Assembly (NCBI RefSeq): GCF_000826105.1
Contig: NZ_CCYK01000007.1
Coordinates: forward strand, 124,001-188,000
Source: Pseudomonas massiliensis
GTDB taxonomy: Bacteria; Pseudomonadota; Gammaproteobacteria; Pseudomonadales; Pseudomonadaceae
Reading direction: 5' to 3'
Length of the DNA: 64,000 nucleotides
Below, piece after piece: positions 17,214 through 25,456 of the stretch. The position numbers and the translations under genes are program-made. Under the pieces are notes generated by a model that did no database searches, was not told the origin of the DNA, and saw nothing but the letters and a program-made list of their open reading frames with translations. How positions within the stretch are numbered: position 1 is the first letter of the stretch; each line of letters opens with the position of its first letter.

Positions 17214-18038
17214 TCAGTCCCACTTCGGTGCGAAGTCGGGGCTGACCAGACGTTGATCCTTGGGCAACTGGGCGATGAGGGCACGGTCTTCATCATCCAG
17301 TCGTACCTTGAAAGCCTCCAGGTTGCTTCGCTGGTTATTGATGCTGGCCGCCTTCGGAATGGCGGCGACGCCCTCCTGATCCAGCAACCATTTCAGCGCG
17401 ACCTGGGTGGGCAATACCCCATGCTTGTGAGCGATCTGCTGCAAGGCTTGGTAATCTGAAAGGCGGTTGCGCGCCAACGGGCTGTAGGCAGTGAGCGCGA
17501 TCTGGTGCTGCCGGCAAAAGTCCAGCAGCGGCTGCTGATCCAGCGCTACGTGATACTCCACCTGCAGCGCGGCCAAGGGCGCCTTCAATTCCTCGACCGC
17601 TTGGCGCATCAGAGCCAGGGGAAAGTTCGCCACGCCAATGGCCTTGGCACGGCCGCTCTCATACAAAGCAGTCAAGGCGTCCAGGCTGGCTTGCAGGTTC
17701 CAGTCACCGCGGCCAGGCCAATGAATCAAAAACAGGTCCACGTAGTCGGTGCGCAATGCCTTGAGGCTGTCCTCGAAGGAGGCTTGCAAGGCGGCAGGTT
17801 CCAGCTTGTCCCACCAGACTTTGGTCGTCACATGGATGTGTTCGCGGGGCACATCCGTGGTGCTGAGCGCCTCGCCAACCGCGGCTTCGTTGTTATAGGC
17901 CGCGGCGGTATCGATATGTCGGTAGCCCAGCTCCAGCGCGCTGAGCACCGCGCGGGTGCATTCGGCATCGAGCATGGGCCAGGTGCCCAGGCCGAGCTTG
18001 GGCAGGTTCAAGCCGTGTGCGTTGCTGATGGTTTCCAT
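17214..18038 (-). CDS. Aldo/keto reductase (DkgB-like)
   Basis: 274 residues from ATG 18038, which has the strong site AAGGAGG; the frame extends upstream into the flavoprotein gene without support. AKR signatures are GLGTWPM, GYRHIDTAAAYNNE (Asp and Tyr of the catalytic tetrad), TTKVWWD (Lys), LFLIHWPG (His), VANFPLALM, QVEYHVALDQ, and IPKAASINNQRSNLEAF for NADPH binding. The closest type is the DkgB/2,5-diketogluconate reductase group. It starts 17 bp after the FAD dehydrogenase and is surely in its operon. A carbonyl intermediate of the same pathway is a sensible substrate, but that is inference. Confidence 0.88.
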   Translation of the reverse strand: METISNAHGLNLPKLGLGTWPMLDAECTRAVLSALELGYRHIDTAAAYNNEAAVGEALSTTDVPREHIHVTTKVWWDKLEPAALQASFEDSLKALRTDYVDLFLIHWPGRGDWNLQASLDALTALYESGRAKAIGVANFPLALMRQAVEELKAPLAALQVEYHVALDQQPLLDFCRQHQIALTAYSPLARNRLSDYQALQQIAHKHGVLPTQVALKWLLDQEGVAAIPKAASINNQRSNLEAFKVRLDDEDRALIAQLPKDQRLVSPDFAPKWD

Positions 18039-18055
18039 AACAGCCTCCTTGGTGA

Positions 18056-19771
18056 TCAATCCTGCGGTGCACCGGCCGCATGACGACCGGCAATGTAACC
18101 GAAGGTCATGGCCGGGCCCAGGTTGATGCCGCCGGCCGGGTAGTACCCACCCATGATGCTGGCCATGTCGGTGCCTACGGCATACAAGCCCTGAACCGGC
18201 GAGCCATCGGCGTTCAACACCCGGGCCTGGGCGTCGGTGTCCAAGCCGGCGAAGGTGCCAAAGCTGCCTGGGCGAACCTCCACGGCATAGAAGGGGGGAT
18301 GCTGCAAAGGTGCCACGCAGGGGTTGGGGCCATGGCGGGGGTCGCCCTGCTTGCGGTTGTAGGGGGTGGTGCCTCGACCGAACTGGGGGTCGTTGCCAGT
18401 ACGGGCGTGTTCGTTGAAGGCAATGAGGGTTCGTTCCAAGGCTTGTGCGTCGATCCCGCACGTGTGGGCCAGCTCGGTGATGGTCGCGCCGCGCTTGAGG
18501 TAACCGCAGCGCACCATGGGCTCGACGGGGAAAGGGAAGGGGCGGGCGATGCCCAGGCCATAGCGTCGCAGGAAGCGGTGATCGCAGATCAGCCAGGACA
18601 CCACGTTATCGCCAGGCGCCTGGTCGATCATGGCCTGGGTGTAATCGTAATAGCCATCGGCCTCGTTGACGAAGCGTTCACCGTTGGCCAGCACCGCGAA
18701 TACGCCAGGCTTTCCTCGATCGATGATATGAGGAAAGTGGCCGTAGGCGCCGCCGGGGTAGGGCACCTTGGACACCGGGCACCAGGCCGCGGGGCTGGCC
18801 AGGTCGGTGGCGACAACGCCGCCCACGCTTTCCCCCAGGCGAAGGCCATCGCCACTGACTTCTTGTGGTGGCAACGCCAGGTGCTCCTGGCCTGTAGGGA
18901 TACGCGGAAACAAGGCGCGACGGCGCGCTTCGTCATGGGCGAAGCCGCCCGTTGCCAGGACCACGCCTCGCCGTGCATGCACCCGTACCCGTCCTTTGGG
19001 GGTAACCACCTCGGCGCCCGTGACGCGCCCATCCTGCTGAATCAGCCGCCGGGCAGGCGCTTGTGGCCAGAGCAGCACACCCAGGTCTTCGGCGGACTTG
19101 GCCAGGCGCGCGATCAGGGCCACCCCATTGACCAAGTGAGTAGCACGCCCTTTCAGAAGCAGGCCCAGGCAGTGAGCGGCGACGCGTCTTGTCACGTGCC
19201 AGGCCGAGCGCCAGGAGCGGGTGAGGCTAAGAAAGGCAGCCAGGTCCGGACCGGCCATGATGGGCATCCCCATCACAGCGGTTTCCCGCAGCGTGTGCCT
19301 GAGCTTGGGTAACAGCCTGCCCAGACCATAGGCGCTGATCGGCGCGGCGATTACCGAGCGGCCGCCAGTGCCGGCGCCTGGCGACGCGCCATGAATGTCC
19401 GCGATGGCATTACCGTCCACGAACTGTAGCGAGGTGTACTGCTCGAAGAAGGCCACCATCTCCGGCCCTGCCTTCAGGAAGGCGTCCACGCGCACAGGGT
19501 CGAAGCGCTCGCCCAGTTCATGCTCGAGATAGCGGCGCGGTTCACTCAATGGCTCCACGATGCCGGCTCGCCGGGCCAGGGGATTGCAAGGTATCCACAT
19601 CCAGCCGCCGGACCAGGCGCTGGCACCACCCAAGACCGGCGCTTTCTCGACAACGATTACACTGAGGCCATGCCAGGCGGCGGTCACGGCGGTGGCTAAC
19701 CCTCCAGCACCAGAGCCGATTACCAGCAGATCGCAATCTACGCTTGGAAAAGGGTGAAGGGGTTCGGACAT
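18056..19771 (-). CDS. FAD-dependent dehydrogenase of the ketosteroid dehydrogenase/fumarate reductase type
   Basis: 571 residues; GGAG stands 6 bases before ATG. The N-terminal FAD motif is DLLVIGSGAGGLATAVTAAW, followed by VVEKAPVLGGASAWSGGWMW. The C-terminal part has VRPGSFGTFAGLDTD and MGGYYPAGGINLGPAMTFGY. The Tyr and Gly of the YYPAGG segment fall where 3-ketosteroid delta-1-dehydrogenases hold their active-site Tyr/Gly. Such enzymes desaturate cyclic ketones; fumarate-reductase-like flavoproteins are the alternative. It is the first gene of a two-gene operon with the aldo/keto reductase, divergent from the IclR gene. It may desaturate a cyclohexane-type ketone toward an aromatic product; no substrate is proven. 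Confidence 0.82.
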   Translation of the reverse strand: MSEPLHPFPSVDCDLLVIGSGAGGLATAVTAAWHGLSVIVVEKAPVLGGASAWSGGWMWIPCNPLARRAGIVEPLSEPRRYLEHELGERFDPVRVDAFLKAGPEMVAFFEQYTSLQFVDGNAIADIHGASPGAGTGGRSVIAAPISAYGLGRLLPKLRHTLRETAVMGMPIMAGPDLAAFLSLTRSWRSAWHVTRRVAAHCLGLLLKGRATHLVNGVALIARLAKSAEDLGVLLWPQAPARRLIQQDGRVTGAEVVTPKGRVRVHARRGVVLATGGFAHDEARRRALFPRIPTGQEHLALPPQEVSGDGLRLGESVGGVVATDLASPAAWCPVSKVPYPGGAYGHFPHIIDRGKPGVFAVLANGERFVNEADGYYDYTQAMIDQAPGDNVVSWLICDHRFLRRYGLGIARPFPFPVEPMVRCGYLKRGATITELAHTCGIDAQALERTLIAFNEHARTGNDPQFGRGTTPYNRKQGDPRHGPNPCVAPLQHPPFYAVEVRPGSFGTFAGLDTDAQARVLNADGSPVQGLYAVGTDMASIMGGYYPAGGINLGPAMTFGYIAGRHAAGAPQD

Positions 19772-19797
19772 TGCAACTCCAAAGGCATGGTAATTAT

Positions 19798-19812
19798 TGG
19801 AACCTTGTTCCA
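19798..19812. promoter_or_regulatory. Candidate IclR operator, site 1
   Basis: TGGAAC-CTT-GTTCCA, a perfect 6-bp inverted repeat with a 3-bp centre. It lies 27 bp before the FAD dehydrogenase start and 111 bp before the IclR gene start, in their shared divergent region. Half-sites that begin TGGAA are common in operators of IclR-family proteins. A near copy is at 20720-20734. Confidence 0.6.
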
Positions 19813-19922
19813 GAATTGTAGGGCGCCAAACCCAGGCTTCGCTATGCGGCCCGCTGAAAAGCGGGCGAAGATCGCACAGCGCTCCTTTGGCCTCTCATTG
19901 TGCCGATCATTAAGGGCTCAGC

Positions 19923-20699
19923 ATGGCCGGAAGTCAGATAGAACGAGCCTTTCGCGTGGTCGAGAGGCTGACCCATGAGCCGCGGGGCCTTTCCTTGCAA
20001 AGCCTGGCCGAGGCCTTGGACCTTCCCAAGAGCGCCGCGCACCGCTTGCTCACCGAACTCACCCGCTTGGGCTACGTGCGTCAGAATGCGGAAAACCTTC
20101 GCTACCTGCTGACCACGCGCCTGGTGGCCCAAGGCTTTCGCTACTTGGGCCACAGCGGTGTGGATATCGTGCAGCCCATCCTGGATCGCCTGGCTGAGCA
20201 AACCGCGGAGCTCATCCGGCTGGGCGTGGTCGACGGCGCGCGCCTGACCTGGCTGGCCAAGGCCCAGGGCGCTCGTAGCGGGCTGCGCTATGACCCAGAC
20301 ATGGGGCGTGAGGCACCCTTGTTCTATACCGCCTCCGGCCATGCCTGGCTGGCCACGCTCAATGACGACCAAGCCATGGCCTTGGTGGAAGCCCAGGGAA
20401 TTGCGCCGGCGGAAGGGTTCGGCCCCAATGCCCCGCGCAACACGGAGCAATTGTTGGCACGGCTGCGCCTGGCGCGCGCTCAGGGTTATGCCTGGGTGAT
20501 CGAGAGTTCGGCGGTGGGGATGTCTGCCCTGGCGGTGGCGGTACGTCATCCCGACAGCGGCGCCACCCTGGGTGTACTCAGCGTCGCGGGGCCGACTGCC
20601 AGGCTGCCCGAGGCCCGGCTTCATGGCCTGGCCCCGGCGACACAGGCCGCCGCGGTGGAACTGGCTCAGGCCAGCATGGCCTGCGAATGGTTTCGTTGA
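19923..20699 (+). CDS. IclR-family transcriptional regulator
   Basis: 258 residues. The N-terminal winged helix-turn-helix covers about residues 5-70 (RAFRVVERLTHEPRGLSL, LAEALDLPKSAAHRLLTELTRLGYV). The effector domain follows from about residue 80, with LFYTASGHAWLATL and the C-terminal GVLSVAGPTARLPE. IclR proteins are dimers that repress or activate catabolic operons in answer to small acids or aromatics. The gene stands between the two arms it seems to control: the FAD dehydrogenase-reductase operon on the left and the TIM-barrel-transporter operon on the right, each with the same palindrome close to its start codon. Confidence 0.92.
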   Translation: MAGSQIERAFRVVERLTHEPRGLSLQSLAEALDLPKSAAHRLLTELTRLGYVRQNAENLRYLLTTRLVAQGFRYLGHSGVDIVQPILDRLAEQTAELIRLGVVDGARLTWLAKAQGARSGLRYDPDMGREAPLFYTASGHAWLATLNDDQAMALVEAQGIAPAEGFGPNAPRNTEQLLARLRLARAQGYAWVIESSAVGMSALAVAVRHPDSGATLGVLSVAGPTARLPEARLHGLAPATQAAAVELAQASMACEWFR

Positions 20700-20719
20700 T
20701 CCAAGGCTTGTATTGAACC

Positions 20720-20734
20720 TGGAACTCCGTTCTA
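20720..20734. promoter_or_regulatory. Candidate IclR operator, site 2
   Basis: TGGAAC-TCC-GTTCTA, identical to the site at 19798-19812 in 11 of the 12 arm positions. It lies 20 bp after the IclR stop and 25 bp before the start of the TIM-barrel gene, almost the same distance as site 1 from its own gene. Confidence 0.6.
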
Positions 20735-20759
20735 AATATCAGCATCCCTTCAGGTGGCA

Positions 20760-21584
20760 ATGTTCATGCGGCGACCTTTTTCCCTGGCGGCACTCACCGT
20801 GCTCGAACTGTCTCCGGTGGAGATGATCGAAGTCGCCGCGCGCGCAGGCTACAGCCATGTCGGCTTGCGCACCGAGCCAGCCACTTCGGCAGAGCATCAC
20901 TATCCTCTCCTGGCGGACGCTGCCTTGCGCCGCGCCACCCTAGCGCGCCTGCGGGATACCGGGATCCGGGTCCTGGACCTGGAAATTCTCAGGTTGAAGC
21001 CTGACACCCAGGTGCGCGCGTTCGAGTCACACCTGGCCTTCGGTGGCGACTGCGGGGCGACCGAGCTGCTGGTAGCGGGTAACGACCCCGACCTTTCCCG
21101 CTGCGCCGAGCGCTTTGGCCAGTTGTGCGAGCTGGCCGCCCCTTACGGCATCCATCCCCATCTCGAATTCATGCCCTGGACGGACGTGCCGGACCTGGCC
21201 ACGGCCATCAGCGTGGTGGAGCAAGCCGGGCAGGCCAATGGCTGCGTGCTGGTGGATGCGTTTCATTTCAACCGTTCCGGCTCTTCCCTGTCGCAACTGG
21301 AACAGTTGCCGCCCGGCCGCATGCGCTACGCTCAGCTCTGCGATATCGCGGGGCCGCCCCCCGCGGACATGGCCCGCATACTGTATGAAGCGCGCAATGA
21401 GCGCTGCATGCCCGGGGACGGAGATTGTGATTTGCCCAGCCTGCTACGAGCGTTGCCACCGGCTATCTCATTGAGCCTGGAAATTCCTACCCGCCGCCTG
21501 CTGGAACAGGGAATGAGCCCGCTGGAGCGCGCCACCCTGGCATTGGAAGCGACTCATCGCGTACTGGAACGCCTCTGCCCATGA
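20760..21584 (+). CDS. QuiC-like TIM-barrel enzyme (sugar phosphate isomerase/epimerase family)
   Basis: 274 residues from ATG 20760; GTG 20754 and ATG 20766 are other in-frame starts. It is a single-domain AP-endonuclease-2-like TIM barrel. Metal ligands expected for the family are E136 (HLEFMPW), D166 and H169 (LVDAFHF), Q192 (YAQLCD) and E241 (SLEIP). The spacing closely follows the N-terminal domain of QuiC in the same island (E134, D165, H168, Q191, E239), and R215 before MPGDGD matches R210 before FPGQGD. So it is a likely paralogue of the dehydroshikimate dehydratase domain, although isomerases of this fold share the metal set. The transporter gene overlaps its stop by 4 bp. Confidence 0.8.
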   Translation: MFMRRPFSLAALTVLELSPVEMIEVAARAGYSHVGLRTEPATSAEHHYPLLADAALRRATLARLRDTGIRVLDLEILRLKPDTQVRAFESHLAFGGDCGATELLVAGNDPDLSRCAERFGQLCELAAPYGIHPHLEFMPWTDVPDLATAISVVEQAGQANGCVLVDAFHFNRSGSSLSQLEQLPPGRMRYAQLCDIAGPPPADMARILYEARNERCMPGDGDCDLPSLLRALPPAISLSLEIPTRRLLEQGMSPLERATLALEATHRVLERLCP

Positions 21585-22549
21585 CTAAGTCCGCCCTCTC
21601 GCTGACCGGCTCCAGCCAACCGCTGAAGGGCATGTTGCTGATGGTGATCGCGACCTTGCTGTTCGCCAGCCATGACGTGCTCTCCAAGTACCTGTCGGGC
21701 ATCTATCCGGTGATGCTGGTGATCTGGGTCCGCTATTTCGTGCATACCTTGCTGATGATGGGCATCTTTCTGCCACGGTCGGGGCTTCGCATCCTTCGCA
21801 CTCGTCGGCCGCTGCTGCAGATTCTCCGCGCCCTATGCCTGCTGGGCACGAGCCTGCTCTTCACTTCTGGCCTGCAGTACATTCCCCTGGCCGAAGCCAC
21901 GGCGGTCAACTTCCTGGCCCCCTTGCTGGTGACCGCGCTGTCGGTTCCGCTACTGGGTGAACGTGTCACGGCCGGACAGTGGACAGCCGTACTGATCGGC
22001 TTTTGCGGCGTGGTCACCATCGTTCACCCGGGTGGGGATCTGTTTACGCCCGCGATTCTTTTTCCTTTCGGCTCGGCCCTGTGTTTCTGCTTCTACCAGA
22101 TCCTGACTCGCAAAGTGGCCGAGGTGGACAGCCCCACCACCAGCAACTTCTTTGCGGGCGTATTCAATACCCTGCTGATGAGCGCCGTGGTGCCGTGCTT
22201 CTGGCACTGGCCAAGCTGGCTCGATGGCATCTTCATGCTGGCCCTCGGCACCTGCGGCATGACGGCCCACCTGTTGCTCACCCAAGCCTTTCGTCATGCG
22301 CCACCGGCGCTGCTCGCGCCCCTGGGGTACTGCCAGATCGTCTTCGCCGGCCTCTATGGCCTGCTGATTTTCAATCACCAGCCCACCGGTCTTACGATCA
22401 TCGGCATTTGCGTGATCTGTGCCAGTGGCGTGGCTGCGGCATGGCTGCAGCGTCGCGCCAAGGCTGCGGAACCCTCTTCAGCCAAATCGGCCCAATCAAC
22501 GGAGGCGGTTACCCCTGTTGCGCCGATAGAGCCCGCCAAGACGGCCTAG
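21581..22549 (+). CDS. EamA/DMT-family transporter
   Basis: 322 residues with ten membrane helices in two EamA repeats: MLLMVIATLLFASHDVLSKYL, IPLAEATAVNFLAPLLVTALSVPLLGE, then a second half ending LTIIGICVICASGVAAAW. The last 35 residues are a polar Ala/Pro/Ser tail in the cytoplasm. ATGA overlaps the stop of the TIM-barrel gene, so the two are translated together and the transporter probably moves the substrate or a product of that enzyme. Direction of transport is not known. Confidence 0.87.
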   Translation: MTKSALSLTGSSQPLKGMLLMVIATLLFASHDVLSKYLSGIYPVMLVIWVRYFVHTLLMMGIFLPRSGLRILRTRRPLLQILRALCLLGTSLLFTSGLQYIPLAEATAVNFLAPLLVTALSVPLLGERVTAGQWTAVLIGFCGVVTIVHPGGDLFTPAILFPFGSALCFCFYQILTRKVAEVDSPTTSNFFAGVFNTLLMSAVVPCFWHWPSWLDGIFMLALGTCGMTAHLLLTQAFRHAPPALLAPLGYCQIVFAGLYGLLIFNHQPTGLTIIGICVICASGVAAAWLQRRAKAAEPSSAKSAQSTEAVTPVAPIEPAKTA

Positions 22550-22572
22550 CGTGGGCGGTAATCGAACAGAAA

Positions 22573-22588
22573 ACTAACCGGTTGGTAC
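22573..22588. promoter_or_regulatory. Candidate TetR operator upstream of quiC
   Basis: ACTAACCGGTTGGTAC with a perfect AACCGGTT centre and flanking AC/GT symmetry. It is 14/16 identical to the sequence at 26380-26395 (minus strand) in front of the AroE-family gene. It is 131 bp before the quiC start; TACGCT at 22586-22591 would be the matching -10, which implies a leader of about 120 bases. Confidence 0.62.
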
Positions 22589-22672
22589 GCTAGAGCAGCG
22601 GGTTTTTCGGGTATAAACGGTCCGACAAAACCCAGAAATCTTTTGGTCAGCCCAGGCTGGCCAGGCGCAGTG

Positions 22673-22683
22673 CGAACGGTTCG
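22673..22683. promoter_or_regulatory. Short palindrome in the quiC leader
   Basis: CGAACGGTTCG is a perfect 11-bp palindrome about the central G, 36 bp before the quiC start codon. It does not match the IclR or TetR candidates in this island. It could be a separate operator or chance. Confidence 0.25.
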
Positions 22684-22719
22684 GTCAAGCCGCCACGCGC
22701 AGCCTTCAGGAGTGACAGC

Positions 22720-24645
22720 ATGCACCGTTCGATCGCCACCGTATCCCTCAGCGGCACCTTGCCAGAAAAACTCGAAGCCATTGCCGCCGCCGGGTTCGAT
22801 GGGGTGGAGATCTTCGAAAACGACCTTCTGTATTACGACGGAAGCCCGCGCGAAGTGCGCCAGATGTGCGCCGATCTGGGCATTGCGATCACACTGTTCC
22901 AGCCGTTTCGAGATTTCGAAGGCGTGCGGCGCGATCGCTTGGCGCGCAATCTGGAGCGCGCCGAGCGCAAGTTCGACCTCATGCAGGAGCTGGGCACCGA
23001 CCTGGTGCTGGTGTGCAGCAACGTTGCCCCCGATGCCCTGGGTGATCATGCGGTTCTGGTGGAGGACATGGCGCTGCTGGCCGAGCGGGCAGGAGAGCGT
23101 GGCTTGCGCATTGGCTACGAAGCCCTGGCCTGGGGGCGCCATGTCAACACCTGGCAGCAGGTATGGGACATCGTTCGGGAAGTGAACCACCCTAGCCTGG
23201 GCATGATCCTGGACAGCTTCCATACCCTGTCGCTGCGCGGCGACCCGCGAGCCATCGCCCAGGTACCGGCAGACAAGATCTTCTTCGTGCAAATGGCCGA
23301 CGCGCCAGTGCTGGCCATGGATGTGCTGGAGTGGAGCCGTCATTTCCGCAACTTCCCCGGCCAGGGCGATTTCGACCTTCCCGGTTTCCTGGCGCCTATC
23401 CTGAAAACCGGCTATCAAGGGCCATTGTCCCTGGAAATCTTCAACGATGGCTTCCGCGCTGCCCCGCCTCGCGGCAATGCCGCCGACGGCCTGCGTTCGC
23501 TCTTGTACCTTGAAGAGAAAACACGTCAGTTGCTGGCCGCCGAAACGGATACCCAGGCCACCGCCAAGGTCGCCAGCGAGCAGTTGTTCAGCACACCCGC
23601 GGCTGCGCCTTACGACGGCGTCGAGTTCCTTGAGTTCGCGGTGGACGAAGCCGCCGGCGCCAAGCTCAAGCACTGGCTTGGCCAGCTGGGCTTTACCGTG
23701 GCGGGCCAGCACCGCTCCAAGAATGTCACCCTGCTGCGTCAGAACGACATCAATCTGATCCTCAATTCAGAACCCTATTCCTTCGCGCACAACTTCTTCG
23801 AAGCCCATGGCCCCTCGCTTTGCGCCACTGCCCTACGGGTGCGCGACGGCGCCGAGGCGCTGCAACGCGCGGTCGCCTACAAGGCGCAGCCCTACCGCGG
23901 CCTGGTCGGCCCCAACGAACGGGAGCTGGCGGCAGTGCGGGCGCCCGATGGCAGCCTGATCTACCTGGTAGACCAGGATGCCCAGGGCCGCACCATCTAC
24001 GAGACGGACTTCAATCTCAACACGCTGACACCTGCTGGCACAGGCGGCCTCAAGCGCATCGACCACATGGCCATGGCGCTGCCGCCCGACGCGCTGGACA
24101 GTTGGGTGCTGTTCTACAAAAGCGTGCTGGACTTCACCGCTGACGACGAAGTAGTGCTACCCGACCCCTACGGCCTGGTGAAAAGCCGGGCCATCCGCAG
24201 CCGCTGCAGCACCGTGCGCCTGCCACTGAACATCTCGGAGAACCGAGGCACGGCGATTTCCCATGCGCTCTCGTCCTATCGAGGCTCGGGCGTGCATCAC
24301 ATCGCGTTCGATTGTGACGATATCTTCGCCGCGGTCACCCAGGCCAAGGAGGCTGGCCTGCCGTTGCTGGAAATTCCGCTCAACTATTACGACGATCTGG
24401 CCGCGCGCTTCGACTTCGACGACGAATTCCTCAGCGAGCTGGCGTACTTCAACGTGCTCTACGACCGCGATGCCAACGGTGGCGAGCTGTTCCATGTGTA
24501 CACCGAGCCCTTCGAGAACCGCTTCTTCTTCGAGGTGATCCAGCGCCGGGGCGGTTATGCCGGTTACGGAGCCGCCAACGTGGCGGTGCGCCTGGCGGCC
24601 ATGGCCAAGGCGCGCAGTGGAACCGCGCGGCAGACACGTTTGTAA
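22720..24645 (+). CDS. quiC: 3-dehydroshikimate dehydratase QuiC, fused to an HPPD-like domain
   Basis: 641 residues. Residues 1-270 are a TIM barrel of the AsbF/QuiC type that converts 3-dehydroshikimate to protocatechuate; the metal ligands E134, D165, Q191 and E239 plus H168 and R210 are all present. Residues about 295-615 are like 4-hydroxyphenylpyruvate dioxygenase, and the 2-His-1-Glu iron site looks intact: H449 (RIDHMAM), H527 (GVHHIAF) and E605 (FFFEVIQRRGG). This fusion is known in Pseudomonas; the role of the second domain is less clear. The product feeds pcaHG, 5 kb away. A TetR gene follows in the same direction. Confidence 0.95.
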   Translation: MHRSIATVSLSGTLPEKLEAIAAAGFDGVEIFENDLLYYDGSPREVRQMCADLGIAITLFQPFRDFEGVRRDRLARNLERAERKFDLMQELGTDLVLVCSNVAPDALGDHAVLVEDMALLAERAGERGLRIGYEALAWGRHVNTWQQVWDIVREVNHPSLGMILDSFHTLSLRGDPRAIAQVPADKIFFVQMADAPVLAMDVLEWSRHFRNFPGQGDFDLPGFLAPILKTGYQGPLSLEIFNDGFRAAPPRGNAADGLRSLLYLEEKTRQLLAAETDTQATAKVASEQLFSTPAAAPYDGVEFLEFAVDEAAGAKLKHWLGQLGFTVAGQHRSKNVTLLRQNDINLILNSEPYSFAHNFFEAHGPSLCATALRVRDGAEALQRAVAYKAQPYRGLVGPNERELAAVRAPDGSLIYLVDQDAQGRTIYETDFNLNTLTPAGTGGLKRIDHMAMALPPDALDSWVLFYKSVLDFTADDEVVLPDPYGLVKSRAIRSRCSTVRLPLNISENRGTAISHALSSYRGSGVHHIAFDCDDIFAAVTQAKEAGLPLLEIPLNYYDDLAARFDFDDEFLSELAYFNVLYDRDANGGELFHVYTEPFENRFFFEVIQRRGGYAGYGAANVAVRLAAMAKARSGTARQTRL

Positions 24646-24737
24646 GCGCGGAGCCAGGGGGCGGATTGCCCGGGGCTGCTTCCTTCCAGCGCCCCGGCGG
24701 CTCATAATCACCGCTGACCCACACAGGCCCAGAGCCC

Positions 24738-25400
24738 ATGACAATAACATCAGACGCGCCGGAAACCGGCACGCCCAAGCGTATCCGCAAGAACAACCCG
24801 GAAAAGACCCGGGAAAGCATCCTCCAGGCGGCAATCACCGAATTCGTTGCGCAGGGCCTCGCTGGCGCCCGGGTAGACGCCATCGCCGAGCGGACGCAAA
24901 CGTCCAAGCGGATGATCTATTACTACTTCAACAGCAAGGAGCAGCTGTACGTCGAGGTGCTGGAGAAGCTGTACGGCGATATCCGGCAGACCGAAAGCAG
25001 CATGCATCTGACCGAACTGGACCCCTTCGAAGGGCTCAAGCGCCTGGTGGAGTTCACCTTCGACCACCACGACCGCAACGTGGATTTCGTGCGCATCGTC
25101 TGCAACGAAAACATCCACCAGGGTGAATACATCAAGCAGTCACGCTCCATTCGCAGCATGAACCGCACCGTGCTGGACCAGATCGAGGCGCTTCTGGCCA
25201 AGGGCGTGGCGAGCGGGGTGTTCCGCCAGGGCCTGCAAGCCATGGACGTGCACATGCTGATCAGCTCGTTCTGCTTTTATCGGGTATCGAACCAGCATAC
25301 CTTCGGCGAGATCTTCCAGGTGGATTTCAAGGACCCCGTCCTGAAACAGCACCACCGGGAAATGATCGTGGACGCGCTCGTACGTTTCGTCAAAGCCTGA
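24738..25400 (+). CDS. TetR-family transcriptional regulator
   Basis: 220 residues. After a basic N-terminal arm (GTPKRIRKNNPEKTRESI) comes the TetR helix-turn-helix, about residues 20-70, with ARVDAIAERTQTSKRMIYYYFNSKEQLY. The ligand domain follows and ends FKDPVLKQHHREMIVDALVRF. It is encoded between quiC and the AroE-family gene, an order I also recall from P. aeruginosa (PA0242-PA0244). The 16-bp sequence in front of both neighbours is its likely target. Ligand would be a hydroaromatic acid, by context only. Ribosome site is weak. Confidence 0.92.
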   Translation: MTITSDAPETGTPKRIRKNNPEKTRESILQAAITEFVAQGLAGARVDAIAERTQTSKRMIYYYFNSKEQLYVEVLEKLYGDIRQTESSMHLTELDPFEGLKRLVEFTFDHHDRNVDFVRIVCNENIHQGEYIKQSRSIRSMNRTVLDQIEALLAKGVASGVFRQGLQAMDVHMLISSFCFYRVSNQHTFGEIFQVDFKDPVLKQHHREMIVDALVRFVKA

Positions 25401-25407
25401 CCTGGCC

Positions 25408-25435
25408 CCAAGCCAGCCCGGGCGCGCTGGCTTGG
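25408..25435. terminator. Hairpin between convergent regulator and dehydrogenase genes
   Basis: CCAAGCCAGC (25408-25417) and GCTGGCTTGG (25426-25435) form a perfect 10-bp stem with an 8-base loop, in the 56-bp gap between two convergent stops. There is no clear T-run on either side. A bidirectional terminator is the likely role. Confidence 0.6.
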
Positions 25436-25456
25436 CGTCGACCGGGCCTGCGGCCG

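Noticed and set aside
23600..24560. QuiC C-terminal half as a separate 4-hydroxyphenylpyruvate dioxygenase of tyrosine breakdown
   Set aside because: There is no internal start or stop and the whole 641-residue fusion is the known QuiC form; the context is quinate/shikimate, not tyrosine.
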